A model generated the notes under the pieces. The model saw only the letters and a list, made by a program, of their open reading frames with translations, made no database searches and was not told the DNA's origin. From Flavobacterium foetidum (lineage in GTDB: Bacteria > Bacteroidota > Bacteroidia > Flavobacteriales > Flavobacteriaceae): 64,000 nt of DNA. A program made the position numbers and the translations under genes. Shown here one piece after another: positions 39,668 through 49,448 of this stretch; positions within the stretch are counted from its first letter, which is position 1; every line of letters begins with the position of its first letter. The stretch spans positions 62,001-126,000 of the forward strand of contig NZ_SJTF01000013.1 of assembly GCF_004634245.1 (NCBI RefSeq), in the 5' to 3' direction.

Positions 39668-40342
39668 TTATTTTTTTGAAGCGGGAGCGGTAATCATAAA
39701 ATCTTTTAAATAATAAGGTTCAAAATAAGCGACATCGACCGTGTCGCTTTTTTGATACTTCTCAAAACTGATTTTGCTCATAGCAGATGCTGAAGGGTAT
39801 TTTACATCTTCCAAAAACACAAAATTGTCTTTCGTTAAAACCGTCTTGCATTTTTCTGCACAATCGCCTGTGAAATAAATTTTTTCGGTGTATTCGCTAA
39901 ACGAGTTTTCCTCGATAATCTCCGCTTTTATCGCTCTGTGTACTGATAAATCTGGATTAAAAACTTCGCTGTAAACCTCCATACGACGCGCATCAAGCAT
40001 CGGTATAATTTTTCCGTCTGAAACTTCCGCCTGAGAAGCGAGTGTCTGCAAAGTGTTTACCGCTATTAGCGGAATATTTAAGGCATAACAAAGCCCTTTT
40101 GCAGCCGAAACCCCAATTCTAAGACCGGTATAAGAACCGGGACCCTGACTTACTGCAATGGCCACTAAATCTTGTACTGTAATTCCAGACTGCTCAATTA
40201 CTTCTTCAATAAAAACATGAAGCTTTTCGGCATGCGAATAACCTTCTTCAGCAATTTCCCGGCATAAAACAGTTTCCCCACCTTTTGCGATTGATACTGA
40301 ACAATTTTTAGTCGCTGTTTCGATATTGAGAATAAAAGACAA
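39668..40342 (-). CDS. tsaB: tRNA threonylcarbamoyladenosine biosynthesis protein TsaB
   Basis: A 224-residue ASKHA-fold protein required with TsaD and TsaE for the t6A modification of ANN-decoding tRNAs. Recognised by ILNIETATKNCSVSIAKGG, EVIEQSGITVQDLVAIAVSQGPGSYTGLRIGVSAAKGLCYALNIPLIAVNTLQ and IIPMLDARRMEVYSEVFN. Length is normal. It is the last gene of the minus-strand run that includes the exporter, 27 bp after an 85-residue membrane protein gene, though a shared function is not implied. Confidence 0.95.
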   Translation of the reverse strand: MSFILNIETATKNCSVSIAKGGETVLCREIAEEGYSHAEKLHVFIEEVIEQSGITVQDLVAIAVSQGPGSYTGLRIGVSAAKGLCYALNIPLIAVNTLQTLASQAEVSDGKIIPMLDARRMEVYSEVFNPDLSVHRAIKAEIIEENSFSEYTEKIYFTGDCAEKCKTVLTKDNFVFLEDVKYPSASAMSKISFEKYQKSDTVDVAYFEPYYLKDFMITAPASKK

Positions 40343-40369
40343 AGTATTTATTTTTTTATTAGTAACAAA

Positions 40370-40627
40370 TTAAATCTGGGTAAGCCACATTATAATAAAA
40401 GCAGAAATCAAAAAAACCACATAGCCTATTATTGAATTTACAAAAAGAAAAACCAAATAAAGACCTAATTTTTTTATTGTGGGAAAATAAACAAACTCTT
40501 CATTGTAATATTCCGTTCTTCCCATTTTATAATGTGCAAATATAAAATATAAGACTGCAACAAAAAAACCTCCGCCTAATCCATATAACATTTCCAATGG
40601 CAAACCTCCATGCAATGCAATAATCAT
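40370..40627 (-). CDS. Small membrane protein, unknown
   Basis: An 85-residue protein with two hydrophobic segments, about residues 10-30 (MLYGLGGGFFVAVLYFIFAH) and 54-82 (LYLVFLFVNSIIGYVVFLISAFIIMWL). A short Tyr-rich polar loop (RTEYYNEEFVYF) separates them. I recognise no family. It lies 10 bp after the adaptor gene at 40638 and before tsaB, so it is likely read from the same transcript. Confidence 0.7.
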   Translation of the reverse strand: MIIALHGGLPLEMLYGLGGGFFVAVLYFIFAHYKMGRTEYYNEEFVYFPTIKKLGLYLVFLFVNSIIGYVVFLISAFIIMWLTQI

Positions 40628-40637
40628 AAGCTTAAAA

Positions 40638-41924
40638 TTATTTCTTAGCGGTTTCGGCTTTTTTAAGCTTTACTCTATCACCCGAATTAAGTTCTTTAGA
40701 AACCGTGGTATAAGGTCCTGTAATTACAATATCTCCAGATTTTAGACCGCTTGTCACCTCAATATTGGTGTCGTCCTGAATTCCGGTCTTAATTATTCTG
40801 ATTTTTGCCTTATCTCCTGATTTCACAAACACACATTCAAATTTCGCATCATTTTTAGGTGCTGTTTTTTTCTCGTTAGGATCTTCAACTTTAAAATCTT
40901 TTACCGCTGCTGTATCCGATTTTACCACAACCGAGCTAATAGGCACAGCCAGAACATTTGTTTTGGTTTTGGTAATAATATCAACCGTAGCTGTCATTCC
41001 TGGTCTGAAAGGAGAAAAAGTACTTGGTTTTCCTTCCAGCAAATCCTGATACGATTCTTTTAAAATACGAACCTTTACTTTAAAATTGGTCACCTGATCT
41101 GATGTCAAGGTCGTGCTTGCCGAATTAGAAATGCTGGTTACAACTCCTTTAAATTTCTTTTTCAGGTATGCGTCGACTTCAACATTTGCTTCATCGCCTA
41201 TTTTTATTTTTACAATGTCATTTTCATTTACATCAACTTCAACCTCCATATTGTTTAGGTTTGCTACACGCAGAAGTTCTGTTCCGGCCATTTGCTGCGT
41301 TCCTAAAACACGTTCTCCCAATTCCACATTCAGCACAGAAATTGTTCCGTCTGCAGGAGAATAAATGGTAGTTCGCCCTAAATTATCTTTTGCTTCATTT
41401 ACAGAAGCCGATGCACTCTGAACATTGTAATAAGAAGTCTGTCTTGTAGCTTTTGCCACCTCAAACGAAGCAATAGCTTTATCCCAGTCAGATTTTGAGA
41501 TAACACCTTTATCGTATAAGGTTTTATTACGTTCGTAATTTGCTTTTGCTTCTTTAAAACTAGCTTCAGACTGCGTCAATCCTGCCTTTGTGCCAGATAA
41601 ATTAGAAACCGAACGATTGTAGCTTGAAGTGTATAAATCAGGATTGATTTTTACCAACAAATCTCCTTTTTTAACTACTTGGCCTTCTTTTACATTTAAT
41701 AGAATAATTTCGCCAGAAACCTCAGGCGATATTTTCACCTCAATTTCAGGCTGTATTTTTCCGGTTGCTGATACCGTTTCTACAATTGTCGAAGCAACCA
41801 CTTTTGCAATTTCTACTTCTTTCCCTTCATCCTTATTTCCTAGAGCACCTGATTTTGAAAGAACAAGTATAATGATGATCAATAAAACTGCACCGCCTAA
41901 GAAATAAATTGTTTTTTTTGACAT
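40638..41924 (-). CDS. Periplasmic adaptor (membrane fusion protein) of a MacAB/RND-type exporter
   Basis: A 428-residue HlyD/MacA-type membrane fusion protein. One N-terminal anchor (TIYFLGGAVLLIIIILVLSKSG), then the lipoyl halves (VKISPEVSGEIILLNVKEGQVVKKGDLLVKINP and IYSPADGTISVLNVELGERVLG) around a coiled-coil hairpin (about residues 100-180), and the beta-barrel region (EVEVDVNENDIVKIKIGDEANVEVDAY). It follows tolC by 6 bp. It is one of two different adaptors in this cluster; which inner-membrane pump it serves is uncertain. Confidence 0.9.
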   Translation of the reverse strand: MSKKTIYFLGGAVLLIIIILVLSKSGALGNKDEGKEVEIAKVVASTIVETVSATGKIQPEIEVKISPEVSGEIILLNVKEGQVVKKGDLLVKINPDLYTSSYNRSVSNLSGTKAGLTQSEASFKEAKANYERNKTLYDKGVISKSDWDKAIASFEVAKATRQTSYYNVQSASASVNEAKDNLGRTTIYSPADGTISVLNVELGERVLGTQQMAGTELLRVANLNNMEVEVDVNENDIVKIKIGDEANVEVDAYLKKKFKGVVTSISNSASTTLTSDQVTNFKVKVRILKESYQDLLEGKPSTFSPFRPGMTATVDIITKTKTNVLAVPISSVVVKSDTAAVKDFKVEDPNEKKTAPKNDAKFECVFVKSGDKAKIRIIKTGIQDDTNIEVTSGLKSGDIVITGPYTTVSKELNSGDRVKLKKAETAKK

Positions 41925-41930
41925 AATAAA

Positions 41931-43382
41931 TTATTTTGTAATAATTGGAACAATTGGAATTCCAAAGTAGAATTCAAGTATTTTAATTTTGAACATATAA
42001 TCGTATTTTGTTCTAATGACGTCTGACTGCGCATTGGTCAATAATGTTTGCGCCTGCGTAAAATCAAAAGAATTCATCAGACCAACATCGTATTTTTCTT
42101 TAGCATAATTGTATGCCTGTTGTCTTGCTTCTAATGTTACGGTAGCCGATTCGTAAGTGTTTAACGCTGCTCTGGCATCTGTGAAAGCAGTGTAGACATT
42201 ACGTTGCAAATCTAAACTTTTTTGCTCTAAATCAATTTTCGATTTTTCTAAACTTACTTTGCTTCTTTCTACATTGTTTCTTGTTGCAAATCCGTTAAAA
42301 ATCGGGACAGAAAGTTGCAATCCGAAAGATTGTCCTTTATTGTCATTAAATTGATCAAAAATAGGGGCTGGACCTCCCAATATTGGAGAATAATTATTCT
42401 GCAGAACAGCCTGATTGGTACCTTCGACAAATCCAATTTGATTAGTCGGCCTTGTTGTATTTAATGTAGAACCTGTTATGATATCTGAATAACTGGCTCT
42501 TGTATTAAAGTTATAAAAAGCACTTAAGGTAGGCTGATAAGCACCTTTGGCAATTGTAACGTTTTTCTCGGCAATTTCTAGATTAGTTTGCGCTAATTTT
42601 AATTCAGTTCTTGTTTCTCTTGCCTTGTTGTAAATTTCAATTGGTGATTGTGCCAAGATATTATTCTCGTCTGTGATTTTCGTATCGTCTACAACATCGA
42701 AATCAGCAAATTCTTTTAATTGTAAAAGCTGAGCTAAACTTAGTTTAGAGATTAAGAGGTTATTTTCAGAAACTGCAATATTCTGTTTATCTGTGGCAAC
42801 TGTGGCTCTTAAGTCGAACAAATCGCCACGAGGAATCGTTCCGGCATTAACCATCTCCTCAGAACGTGCTAATCTTTTTTCGTCGATTAGCAATTGTTCT
42901 TTCTTAACTTTTAAATCTTCCTTATTTGATAAAATCTGCAAAAATGCGCTGGCAACATTCAGAGAAATATCTTCCTGCATTTTTACTAATTGATACTGCG
43001 ATGCAATGATCGAAAGTTTTGCTCTTCTATAGGCGTTCTGATTTTGTAAACCTCTATAAAGGTCAACACCTACAGTCGCTCCTACAGAAGAATATTGAGT
43101 AGTCTGGTTTTCTAGCAAACCTGTTGTAATATTCTGATTCAGACCGATGTTCCAAGAATGCGAAGCCGACGCGTTTACTGACGGAAGAAAACTACCTAAA
43201 GCACTTTTCTTATCTATTTCAGCACTTTTTAAATCTAATTCGGTCAGTTTAATAGTAATATTATTTTCTAATGCATATCTCACGCACTCTTCCAAAGTCC
43301 ATTGTTTTGTCTGCGCATGACCTGATAAACCAAATCCGAATAACAATGCGGCAGCAACACTAGTATATTTATTTAATTTCAT
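41931..43382 (-). CDS. TolC family outer-membrane efflux protein
   Basis: A 483-residue TolC-type channel. Signal peptide (MKLNKYTSVAAALLFGFGLSGHAQ), then TKQWTLEECVRYALENNITIKLTELDLKSAEID, the hallmark of the outer-membrane efflux family. Long coiled-coil segments repeat in each half (RSEEMVNAGTIPRGDLFDLRATVATDKQ and YNYAKEKYDVGLMNSFDFTQAQTLL). It should give a trimeric outer-membrane tunnel for the exporter. It lies 84 bp downstream of the first adaptor gene and 6 bp upstream of the second. Confidence 0.94.
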   Translation of the reverse strand: MKLNKYTSVAAALLFGFGLSGHAQTKQWTLEECVRYALENNITIKLTELDLKSAEIDKKSALGSFLPSVNASASHSWNIGLNQNITTGLLENQTTQYSSVGATVGVDLYRGLQNQNAYRRAKLSIIASQYQLVKMQEDISLNVASAFLQILSNKEDLKVKKEQLLIDEKRLARSEEMVNAGTIPRGDLFDLRATVATDKQNIAVSENNLLISKLSLAQLLQLKEFADFDVVDDTKITDENNILAQSPIEIYNKARETRTELKLAQTNLEIAEKNVTIAKGAYQPTLSAFYNFNTRASYSDIITGSTLNTTRPTNQIGFVEGTNQAVLQNNYSPILGGPAPIFDQFNDNKGQSFGLQLSVPIFNGFATRNNVERSKVSLEKSKIDLEQKSLDLQRNVYTAFTDARAALNTYESATVTLEARQQAYNYAKEKYDVGLMNSFDFTQAQTLLTNAQSDVIRTKYDYMFKIKILEFYFGIPIVPIITK

Positions 43383-43466
43383 ATATTTTGAGTGAAAGCA
43401 CAGTAGAGGTACTGTACAAATTTAACATTTTTTAAAACCAAAAAACTTCTAACTGTTCAATTTAAA

Positions 43467-44582
43467 TTATTTTTTTTCTTTTTCATCAATCAAGCCCTGG
43501 TTCCAGATTTTGATTTTGTCGGTGTTTTTCACACCGCTTTTAACTTGAACATAAATTCCGTCGCTTACCCCAAGAACCAAATCTCTTCTTTGAAATTTCT
43601 GCGGAGCAGTTTCGACTTCAACATAAGGTTTTTGTGTTTTTTTGTCAAATTGAACTAAAGACTCTTTTATTGCCAGAACCTTATCGGCTTTATCTAAAAT
43701 AATGGAAGCATTGGCGCTCAATCCTGCTCTGATAAAAGTGTCATCTCTATTTTCGAGTTTTGCTTTTATTTCAAACTGAATAGCACCATTTTCTATTACA
43801 CCTTTTGGCGCAATATAGGTAAGAACCGCATTAAACTTTTTATTTTCTATTGCACCGACAGTGATCTCGATTGGCATATTTTCTTTGATTTTACCAACTT
43901 CCGATTCATCGATTTTTCCAACAAAAATCATTTTTCCAATATCGGCAACACTTGCAATAGTAGTCCCTTCATTAAAATTATTGCTCTCGATTACCTGATT
44001 TCCAACCTTAACCGGAACATCCAACACCATACCATTCACCGTTGAGCGGATTAAGGTATTGGCATAATTTCCAAATGAAGAAGTGGTTCCTGTTTTTACG
44101 ATGTCTAAACTTTGTTTTGCAGCAAGATACGTTTGCTTTGCTTGTTTGTAAGCCACCTCGGCTGCATCAAAGTCATTGGCAGAAATAACATCTTTCTCAA
44201 ACAATGTTTTTTGTCTTAGGTACAGCCTTTCCTGATTATCCAAAGCAATTTTGGCTGCCTGAACCTGATTCTGCGTACTGCTTACGTTTGATACATTGGC
44301 AACTACCCTGATTTTTGCAATCATATCGCCGGCCTTGATTTTTTCGCCTGCTTTAATGTAAACTTCCTCGATAATTCCTGAAATATTCGGTTTGATTAGT
44401 ACCTCTTGATCAGGTTGTATATTACCAGTTGCAATAGTATTTTTTACGATTGTTTTGGTTTCAGCTTTTTCTGTTTTAAAGACAATCGGCGATTCTTGAT
44501 TTTTAGCGTACAAATAATAAAGCGCGCCAAAAAAAACAATCGCAATAAAAATTAAAATGGTTATAGTTACTCCTTTTTTCAT
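43467..44582 (-). CDS. Periplasmic adaptor (MacA-like membrane fusion protein)
   Basis: A 371-residue adaptor with an N-terminal anchor (MKKGVTITILIFIAIVFFGALYYLYAK), a lipoyl-like half (VLIKPNISGIIEEVYIKAGEKIKAGDMIAKI), a coiled-coil hairpin (QAAKIALDNQERLYLRQKTLFEKDV) and a barrel domain (GKIDESEVGKIKENMPIEITVG). It directly follows the two MacB-like permeases (39 bp), so it is the more likely partner of those. It links the inner-membrane ABC pump to TolC. Confidence 0.92.
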   Translation of the reverse strand: MKKGVTITILIFIAIVFFGALYYLYAKNQESPIVFKTEKAETKTIVKNTIATGNIQPDQEVLIKPNISGIIEEVYIKAGEKIKAGDMIAKIRVVANVSNVSSTQNQVQAAKIALDNQERLYLRQKTLFEKDVISANDFDAAEVAYKQAKQTYLAAKQSLDIVKTGTTSSFGNYANTLIRSTVNGMVLDVPVKVGNQVIESNNFNEGTTIASVADIGKMIFVGKIDESEVGKIKENMPIEITVGAIENKKFNAVLTYIAPKGVIENGAIQFEIKAKLENRDDTFIRAGLSANASIILDKADKVLAIKESLVQFDKKTQKPYVEVETAPQKFQRRDLVLGVSDGIYVQVKSGVKNTDKIKIWNQGLIDEKEKK

Positions 44583-44621
44583 TTGTTTTTGGTTTAATCG
44601 ATTATATTTTGATTGATAATT

Positions 44622-45887
44622 TTATTCTGTTCTTAAAGCGTCTACGGGTTTTACATTGATAGCGGTCTGCGCCGGAATAAATCCTGCCAGCAATCCTGAT
44701 CCTACTAATATTATCAAAGCTACAAAGACAACACCCAAATCTACTGTCGGATTTGCAAACATCGTGTCATTTCCTGGTGGCATCGAATCTAAAACCATAT
44801 TCAAAATGGCTATGATTCCTGTAGCTACTGCAATGCCGAACATTCCCGAAACGATGGTTAGGAAAATCGATTCTGTTAAAATTTGTCCTCGAATCGCAGC
44901 CGGCGTTGCGCCCAGCGCTCTTCTGATTCCAATTTCTTTTGTTCGTTCTTTGACTACAATAAGCATGATATTTGAAATTCCGATTACTCCCGAAATCAGC
45001 ACTAGAGTTCCTACGAAATAGGCAATAACTTTAAGAATATTAAACAAACTCTGCACTTTATTGAATTGCTCGTAAAGGTCGAAATTTCCAACTGCTCGAC
45101 TATCATCTGGATGCACCGAGTGAAGCGCTTTTATAATTTCGAGAATCTTAGGTTTCAAATCAGTAATAGAAGTCTCGTCTTTCGCCGTGATAGCCATCCA
45201 TCCTACTTTGTCGCCGTAATTAAAAGCTTGCTGAAAAGTTGTAAACGGAATAAAAATATTTTTCTGTTCCTGTTCTGCATTTCCGCCCTGTTGTTTTGAT
45301 TTATAAACCCCGACAACCATAAAATTGATTCCGTTGATTTTAATATAAGTCCCGATAGCTTCTTCTTCTTTTCCGTAAAGTTCGCTAATAACACCTTTAC
45401 CAATTACGGCAATTTTTCGTCTTGAATCTATATCCTGCTGATTTATAAAGCGTCCATTTATGATGTCCATTGGCTGTTGTTTAATCAGCTCCGGATAATC
45501 GCCATAAATAGTAAATGCAGAAGTTTTTTTACCACGCACCACATTGTTGGTTCCATTAAAATCGCCTAGCTGATTTCTCGGAGACACATACAATAAGTCT
45601 GGCAAAGCCGCTTTTAAAGCAATAACATCGCTGTTTCTAAAATCGTAGCGGCGTGTTTTTGGCAATCCTTTATAAGCCTTAGAAGTAGTCTGGCTCCACA
45701 TAAACATGGTGTTTGTGGCAATTCCGTCAAAACCTTTTTTGATACCGTTTTCCAAGCCATTTCCTGCAGCCAGTAAAATCACAAGAATAAAAATACCCCA
45801 AAATACTCCAAAAGCTGTCAGGATTGTCCTAAAAGGATTAGCAGTTAAGGCCTGTAAAATTTCGTCCCAATTATCTTTCTTAAACAT
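44622..45887 (-). CDS. MacB-like ABC transporter permease
   Basis: A 421-residue permease of the MacB/FtsX type. One N-terminal helix (FRTILTAFGVFWGIFILVILLAAG), a large periplasmic domain of about 220 residues (MacB_PCD-like), and three C-terminal helices (VIAYFVGTLVLISGVIGISNIMLIVVKERTKEIGIRRALGATPAAIRGQIL and following). The conserved cytoplasmic loop ERTKEIGIRRALGA is diagnostic. The ATPase is in a separate gene (47126). It starts 1 bp after the stop of a sister permease, so they likely form a heterodimer. Confidence 0.94.
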   Translation of the reverse strand: MFKKDNWDEILQALTANPFRTILTAFGVFWGIFILVILLAAGNGLENGIKKGFDGIATNTMFMWSQTTSKAYKGLPKTRRYDFRNSDVIALKAALPDLLYVSPRNQLGDFNGTNNVVRGKKTSAFTIYGDYPELIKQQPMDIINGRFINQQDIDSRRKIAVIGKGVISELYGKEEEAIGTYIKINGINFMVVGVYKSKQQGGNAEQEQKNIFIPFTTFQQAFNYGDKVGWMAITAKDETSITDLKPKILEIIKALHSVHPDDSRAVGNFDLYEQFNKVQSLFNILKVIAYFVGTLVLISGVIGISNIMLIVVKERTKEIGIRRALGATPAAIRGQILTESIFLTIVSGMFGIAVATGIIAILNMVLDSMPPGNDTMFANPTVDLGVVFVALIILVGSGLLAGFIPAQTAINVKPVDALRTE

Positions 45888-45888
45888 A

Positions 45889-47133
45889 TTATTCGTCTCT
45901 AAGTGCTACAATAGGTTTTATTTTTGCTGCTCTATAGGCGGGAAAAAATCCTGCAAGCGCGCCAGCAAAAACAAGCAATACCAATGTCGTAAGAGCGACA
46001 CTAAAATCTACTTCTGGATTTCTAAAATATTCGCTCTGCACCATAGGCCCCACAAGCTCCAGCAATAACAAACTTGCCAAAAGTCCCACAAAACCAGCGA
46101 TTGTGGTGATAAAAATAGACTCGTGCAGAATCATCGTTATGATAGAAAATGGCGAAGCTCCCAATGCTTTCCTGATTCCGATCTCTTTGGTTCTTTCTTT
46201 CACGATAATAAGCATAATGTTACTTACACCCACAACTCCTGCAATGATTGTACAGATTCCGACCCACCAGAAAAACAATCTGATATACAAATTGAGGTCA
46301 TAAAATTGTTTTGCATCCTTAACCGAATTGTAAACGCCTACACCACTGTCATCTTCAGGCGCTACCATGTTTTTGCTTTTAAGCAAATCTTTCAAGTCTT
46401 GCGTAAATTTCTCAGACTGCGCCAAAGCTTCATCATAATCGCTTGTCTTTTTTAGAGTAAAAAACAAATTGCTTATTTTGTCTCCGCCTCCAAAAGTTTT
46501 CTGCACAGTAGTTTTCGGCAGATAGGCTCTTGCTTCTTCGCGTTCTCCACCTGGATCGGTGAAAACCCCAATAACCTTAAAATTAATTTTATTTATTTGA
46601 ATTTCTTCGCCAAGAGCTTCTTTGTCTTTGAATAAATCGGTTTTTATTTTCATTCCGATTACGGCAACCTTTTCATTATGATCCAAATCTCTGCTGTTTA
46701 CATAACGTCCTTCAACTATTGTTAGGTTTTCTATTCCTCCATAATCAGGATCTACACCTCTGTATTGGTAACTCCCAGACTCTTTTCCGTATGAAAATGA
46801 AGCGCCCCAAAAATTATAGGTTGATGCTTTTAAATCTAATTTATCTTCAAATTTCTGAACCGCCTGATTGTAATCACTATTACGGTATTGAATCTGTCTT
46901 CCGGGATTCAGCCCTTTATATTCCTTGGTGGTAGTACCCGACCAAACTTCAATAATTCCGGCAGCATCACGCTCAAACTGCTTTTCGATTCCGTTCTGCA
47001 GTCCTTTTCCGGCGCCTAATAAAATCACCAAAATAAAAATTCCCGAAGCCACAGAAATTCCGGTAAGAAAAGTTCTTAAACGGTTTTTAGAAATGGCTTC
47101 AAATATTTCCTGCCAGCGTTCTAAATTAAACAT
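45889..47133 (-). CDS. MacB-like ABC transporter permease
   Basis: A 414-residue permease with the same layout as its neighbour: N-terminal helix (FLTGISVASGIFILVILLGAGKGL), periplasmic domain, then the C-terminal helices with MLIIVKERTKEIGIRKALGASPFSIITMIL. The pair probably forms a heterodimer driven by the ATPase encoded just upstream; the two reading frames overlap by 8 bp at 47126-47133. Substrate unknown; MacB systems export antibiotics, peptides, toxins or envelope lipids. Confidence 0.94.
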   Translation of the reverse strand: MFNLERWQEIFEAISKNRLRTFLTGISVASGIFILVILLGAGKGLQNGIEKQFERDAAGIIEVWSGTTTKEYKGLNPGRQIQYRNSDYNQAVQKFEDKLDLKASTYNFWGASFSYGKESGSYQYRGVDPDYGGIENLTIVEGRYVNSRDLDHNEKVAVIGMKIKTDLFKDKEALGEEIQINKINFKVIGVFTDPGGEREEARAYLPKTTVQKTFGGGDKISNLFFTLKKTSDYDEALAQSEKFTQDLKDLLKSKNMVAPEDDSGVGVYNSVKDAKQFYDLNLYIRLFFWWVGICTIIAGVVGVSNIMLIIVKERTKEIGIRKALGASPFSIITMILHESIFITTIAGFVGLLASLLLLELVGPMVQSEYFRNPEVDFSVALTTLVLLVFAGALAGFFPAYRAAKIKPIVALRDE

Positions 47134-47827
47134 AAGACGAAGCTCTAACTTGTTCTACTTTTTTGTCATCTATAATCAGTCCGTCTTTCAGGACTACATT
47201 TCTTTTGCACATTGCGGCAATATCAGGCTCGTGAGTTACAATGAGTATGGTTTTTCCTTCATCGTTAATTCCCTGAATAAGTTCCATTACTTCATAAGAA
47301 GTTTTTGTATCAAGCGCTCCTGTCGGCTCATCTGCCAATAAGACTTTAGGATTTGACGCCAATGCACGGGCTATAGCTACACGCTGTTTCTGTCCTCCAG
47401 AAAGTTCGTTAGGCAAGTGGTGCGAATGCGAACCTAAACCTACTTTTTCTAGATATTTCATTGCAATATCATAACGTTCTTTTCTTTTGACACCTTGATA
47501 ATACAAAGGCATCGCAACATTATCTAAAGCAGTTTTATAATTGATTAGGTTAAACGACTGAAATACAAAGCCTAGAAATTTATTTCTGTATTTTGAAGCG
47601 ATTGTTTCGTTTAATTTCTTTATTGGGGTTTTGTCCAAAATATAACTTCCAGAATCTGCCTCATCCAAAATTCCTAAAATATTCAGAAGAGTAGATTTTC
47701 CAGATCCAGATGATCCCATGATCGCAACTAATTCTCCTTCTTCGATATTAAAATTAATTCCTTTTAAAACATGCAATTCAGAACTTCCCATTTTATAGGA
47801 CTTGTGTAAATCTTTGATTTCGATCAT
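47126..47827 (-). CDS. ABC transporter ATP-binding protein (MacB/LolD-like)
   Basis: A 233-residue ATPase starting MIEIKDLHKSYKMGSSELHVLKGINF at the ATG at 47827; a longer frame to 47902 adds unrelated hydrophobic residues. Walker A is GSSGSGKST, the signature is LSGGQKQRVAIARAL, Walker B is VLLADEPTGALD, and the switch His is in IVTHEPD. It powers the two permeases downstream in the same operon, forming a MacAB-type exporter with the adaptor and TolC. The promoter region 47828-48004 shows no clear consensus. Confidence 0.95.
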   Translation of the reverse strand: MIEIKDLHKSYKMGSSELHVLKGINFNIEEGELVAIMGSSGSGKSTLLNILGILDEADSGSYILDKTPIKKLNETIASKYRNKFLGFVFQSFNLINYKTALDNVAMPLYYQGVKRKERYDIAMKYLEKVGLGSHSHHLPNELSGGQKQRVAIARALASNPKVLLADEPTGALDTKTSYEVMELIQGINDEGKTILIVTHEPDIAAMCKRNVVLKDGLIIDDKKVEQVRASSYV

Positions 47828-48004
47828 GGTAGCGTTAAATTTAAAAACAATAATAACATTTTTATTAAGTAATTTATTATAACAAAACGTTAATAATTTC
47901 AACTAGTTAATTGAATAAGACTACATTCCTTATCAAATGTTACAGTTTTTTAAGAAAATATAATTGTTTTTGTAATTTTATCGCGTCTAAAATTTTTCTT
48001 ACTA

Positions 48005-49411
48005 ATGAAGCTTTTTCCGATTATTTCGATTTTTACAGCATTAACAATACTTTCAGGCTGTTCATCCACCAAAAAAATAGAAACTTTAAAACCAGAACCA
48101 GACGATGCTAGTCCGCTCATTTATGACAGCAGTCCTTCTTTTATAAACCTGCCCATTACTATAAAACTAAGTGATATAGAAAATCAGACCAATATGCTTT
48201 TGAATGGTCTTATTTATGAAGACAACAATATTGAGGATGATGATATCGAAATGAAAATCTGGAAACAGGCACCCATCAAGATTTTGAATGACCCTGAAAA
48301 TGCTGATAAAAAAATAAAAACGATTCTGCCACTTAAAGCGACTATTAAGTATCGTATCGGAACCAAAAAACTTGGAGTCGAATTATACGATACACGTGAA
48401 TTTAACTTAAACGGAGTTATTACGCTTTCGAGCGAAACTACTCTATCGAACTGGAAACTGAGCACCAAAACCCAATTTAAATCATTAGACTGGAAAGAAA
48501 GTCCGACGATGATGATTTTCGGAAAAAACATGCCGATAACGTACTTGATCAATCCTGCGATTTCTATTTTTAAAAATGATCTGGAAAAAACAATCGACGC
48601 AGCAATCGAAAAATCAATGGATTTCAAGCCTAATGTTCTGCAAGCGGTAGAAAAAATATGTACTCCATTTAAAATGGACGATACTTACGAAACCTGGCTT
48701 CGAATTGTTCCTATTGAAATTTATTCTACGAATGCCAAATTAAAGAAAGATTCTTTTCTTATGGAAATGGGAATGAAATGCAATATGGAGACCATTGTAG
48801 GCAAACAACCGGAAACCAAATTCAATGCTTCTAAAATAGCTTTAAAACCTGTTGCGAAAATTCCAAATCAAATTTCGGCCAACATTGCCGCTATTTCGAG
48901 TTATGTTGAAGCTTCAAAAATTATGACCAAAAATTTTGCAGGTCAGGAATTTGGCTCGGGAAGCAAAAAAATAACGGTAAAAAATGTAGCCATCTGGCAT
49001 AAAAACGGAAAAATGATTATTGCTCTTGATGTTTTAGGCTACATAAATGGCACATTATATCTTAACGGAATTCCGCAATACAACCCACAAACCAAAGAAA
49101 TCTATTTTGACAAACTCGATTATGTCCTAGACACCAAAAGCAAATTAATGCGAACTGCCATCTGGTTAGCGCAAGGATATATATTAAGAAAAATGGAAGA
49201 AAGCTGCCGTTATTCGATCCAAACAAATTTAGAAGATGGCAAAAAGAGCATGGCGGCGTATCTTAAAAACTATTCCCCAATGCCAGGAGTATTTGTAAAC
49301 GGTAAAATGGAAGACATTCAATTTGACAAAATACAGCTCACCAATCAGGCGATTATAGCCTTTATCAAAATAAACGGAACGGTGAATGTTTCGGTAAACG
49401 GATTGAAGTAA
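48005..49411 (+). CDS. DUF4403 family lipoprotein
   Basis: A 468-residue lipoprotein (MKLFPIISIFTALTILSGCSSTKK, lipobox LSGC). The body contains the DUF4403 pattern: SFINLPITIKLSDIENQTNMLLNGLIYED, KTILPLKATIKYRIGTKKLGVELYDTREFNLNGVITLSSET, and the closing FINGKMEDIQFDKIQLTNQAIIAFIKINGTVNVSV. DUF4403 has a repeated alpha/beta fold like lipid- or LPS-binding (tubular) domains. Role unproven; a periplasmic hydrophobic carrier is plausible. It is divergent from the exporter and convergent with the next gene, with a shared terminator. Confidence 0.87.
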   Translation: MKLFPIISIFTALTILSGCSSTKKIETLKPEPDDASPLIYDSSPSFINLPITIKLSDIENQTNMLLNGLIYEDNNIEDDDIEMKIWKQAPIKILNDPENADKKIKTILPLKATIKYRIGTKKLGVELYDTREFNLNGVITLSSETTLSNWKLSTKTQFKSLDWKESPTMMIFGKNMPITYLINPAISIFKNDLEKTIDAAIEKSMDFKPNVLQAVEKICTPFKMDDTYETWLRIVPIEIYSTNAKLKKDSFLMEMGMKCNMETIVGKQPETKFNASKIALKPVAKIPNQISANIAAISSYVEASKIMTKNFAGQEFGSGSKKITVKNVAIWHKNGKMIIALDVLGYINGTLYLNGIPQYNPQTKEIYFDKLDYVLDTKSKLMRTAIWLAQGYILRKMEESCRYSIQTNLEDGKKSMAAYLKNYSPMPGVFVNGKMEDIQFDKIQLTNQAIIAFIKINGTVNVSVNGLK

Positions 49412-49416
49412 AAAAG

Positions 49417-49448
49417 AAAGGCAGAATAAATATATTTACTCTGCCTTT
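49417..49448. terminator. Two-way terminator between DUF4403 and the 97-aa gene
   Basis: AAAGGCAGA (49417-49425) pairs with TCTGCCTTT (49440-49448), and Ts follow on the plus strand. On the minus strand an A/T-rich run follows. It overlaps the end of the gene starting at 49729. Confidence 0.7.
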
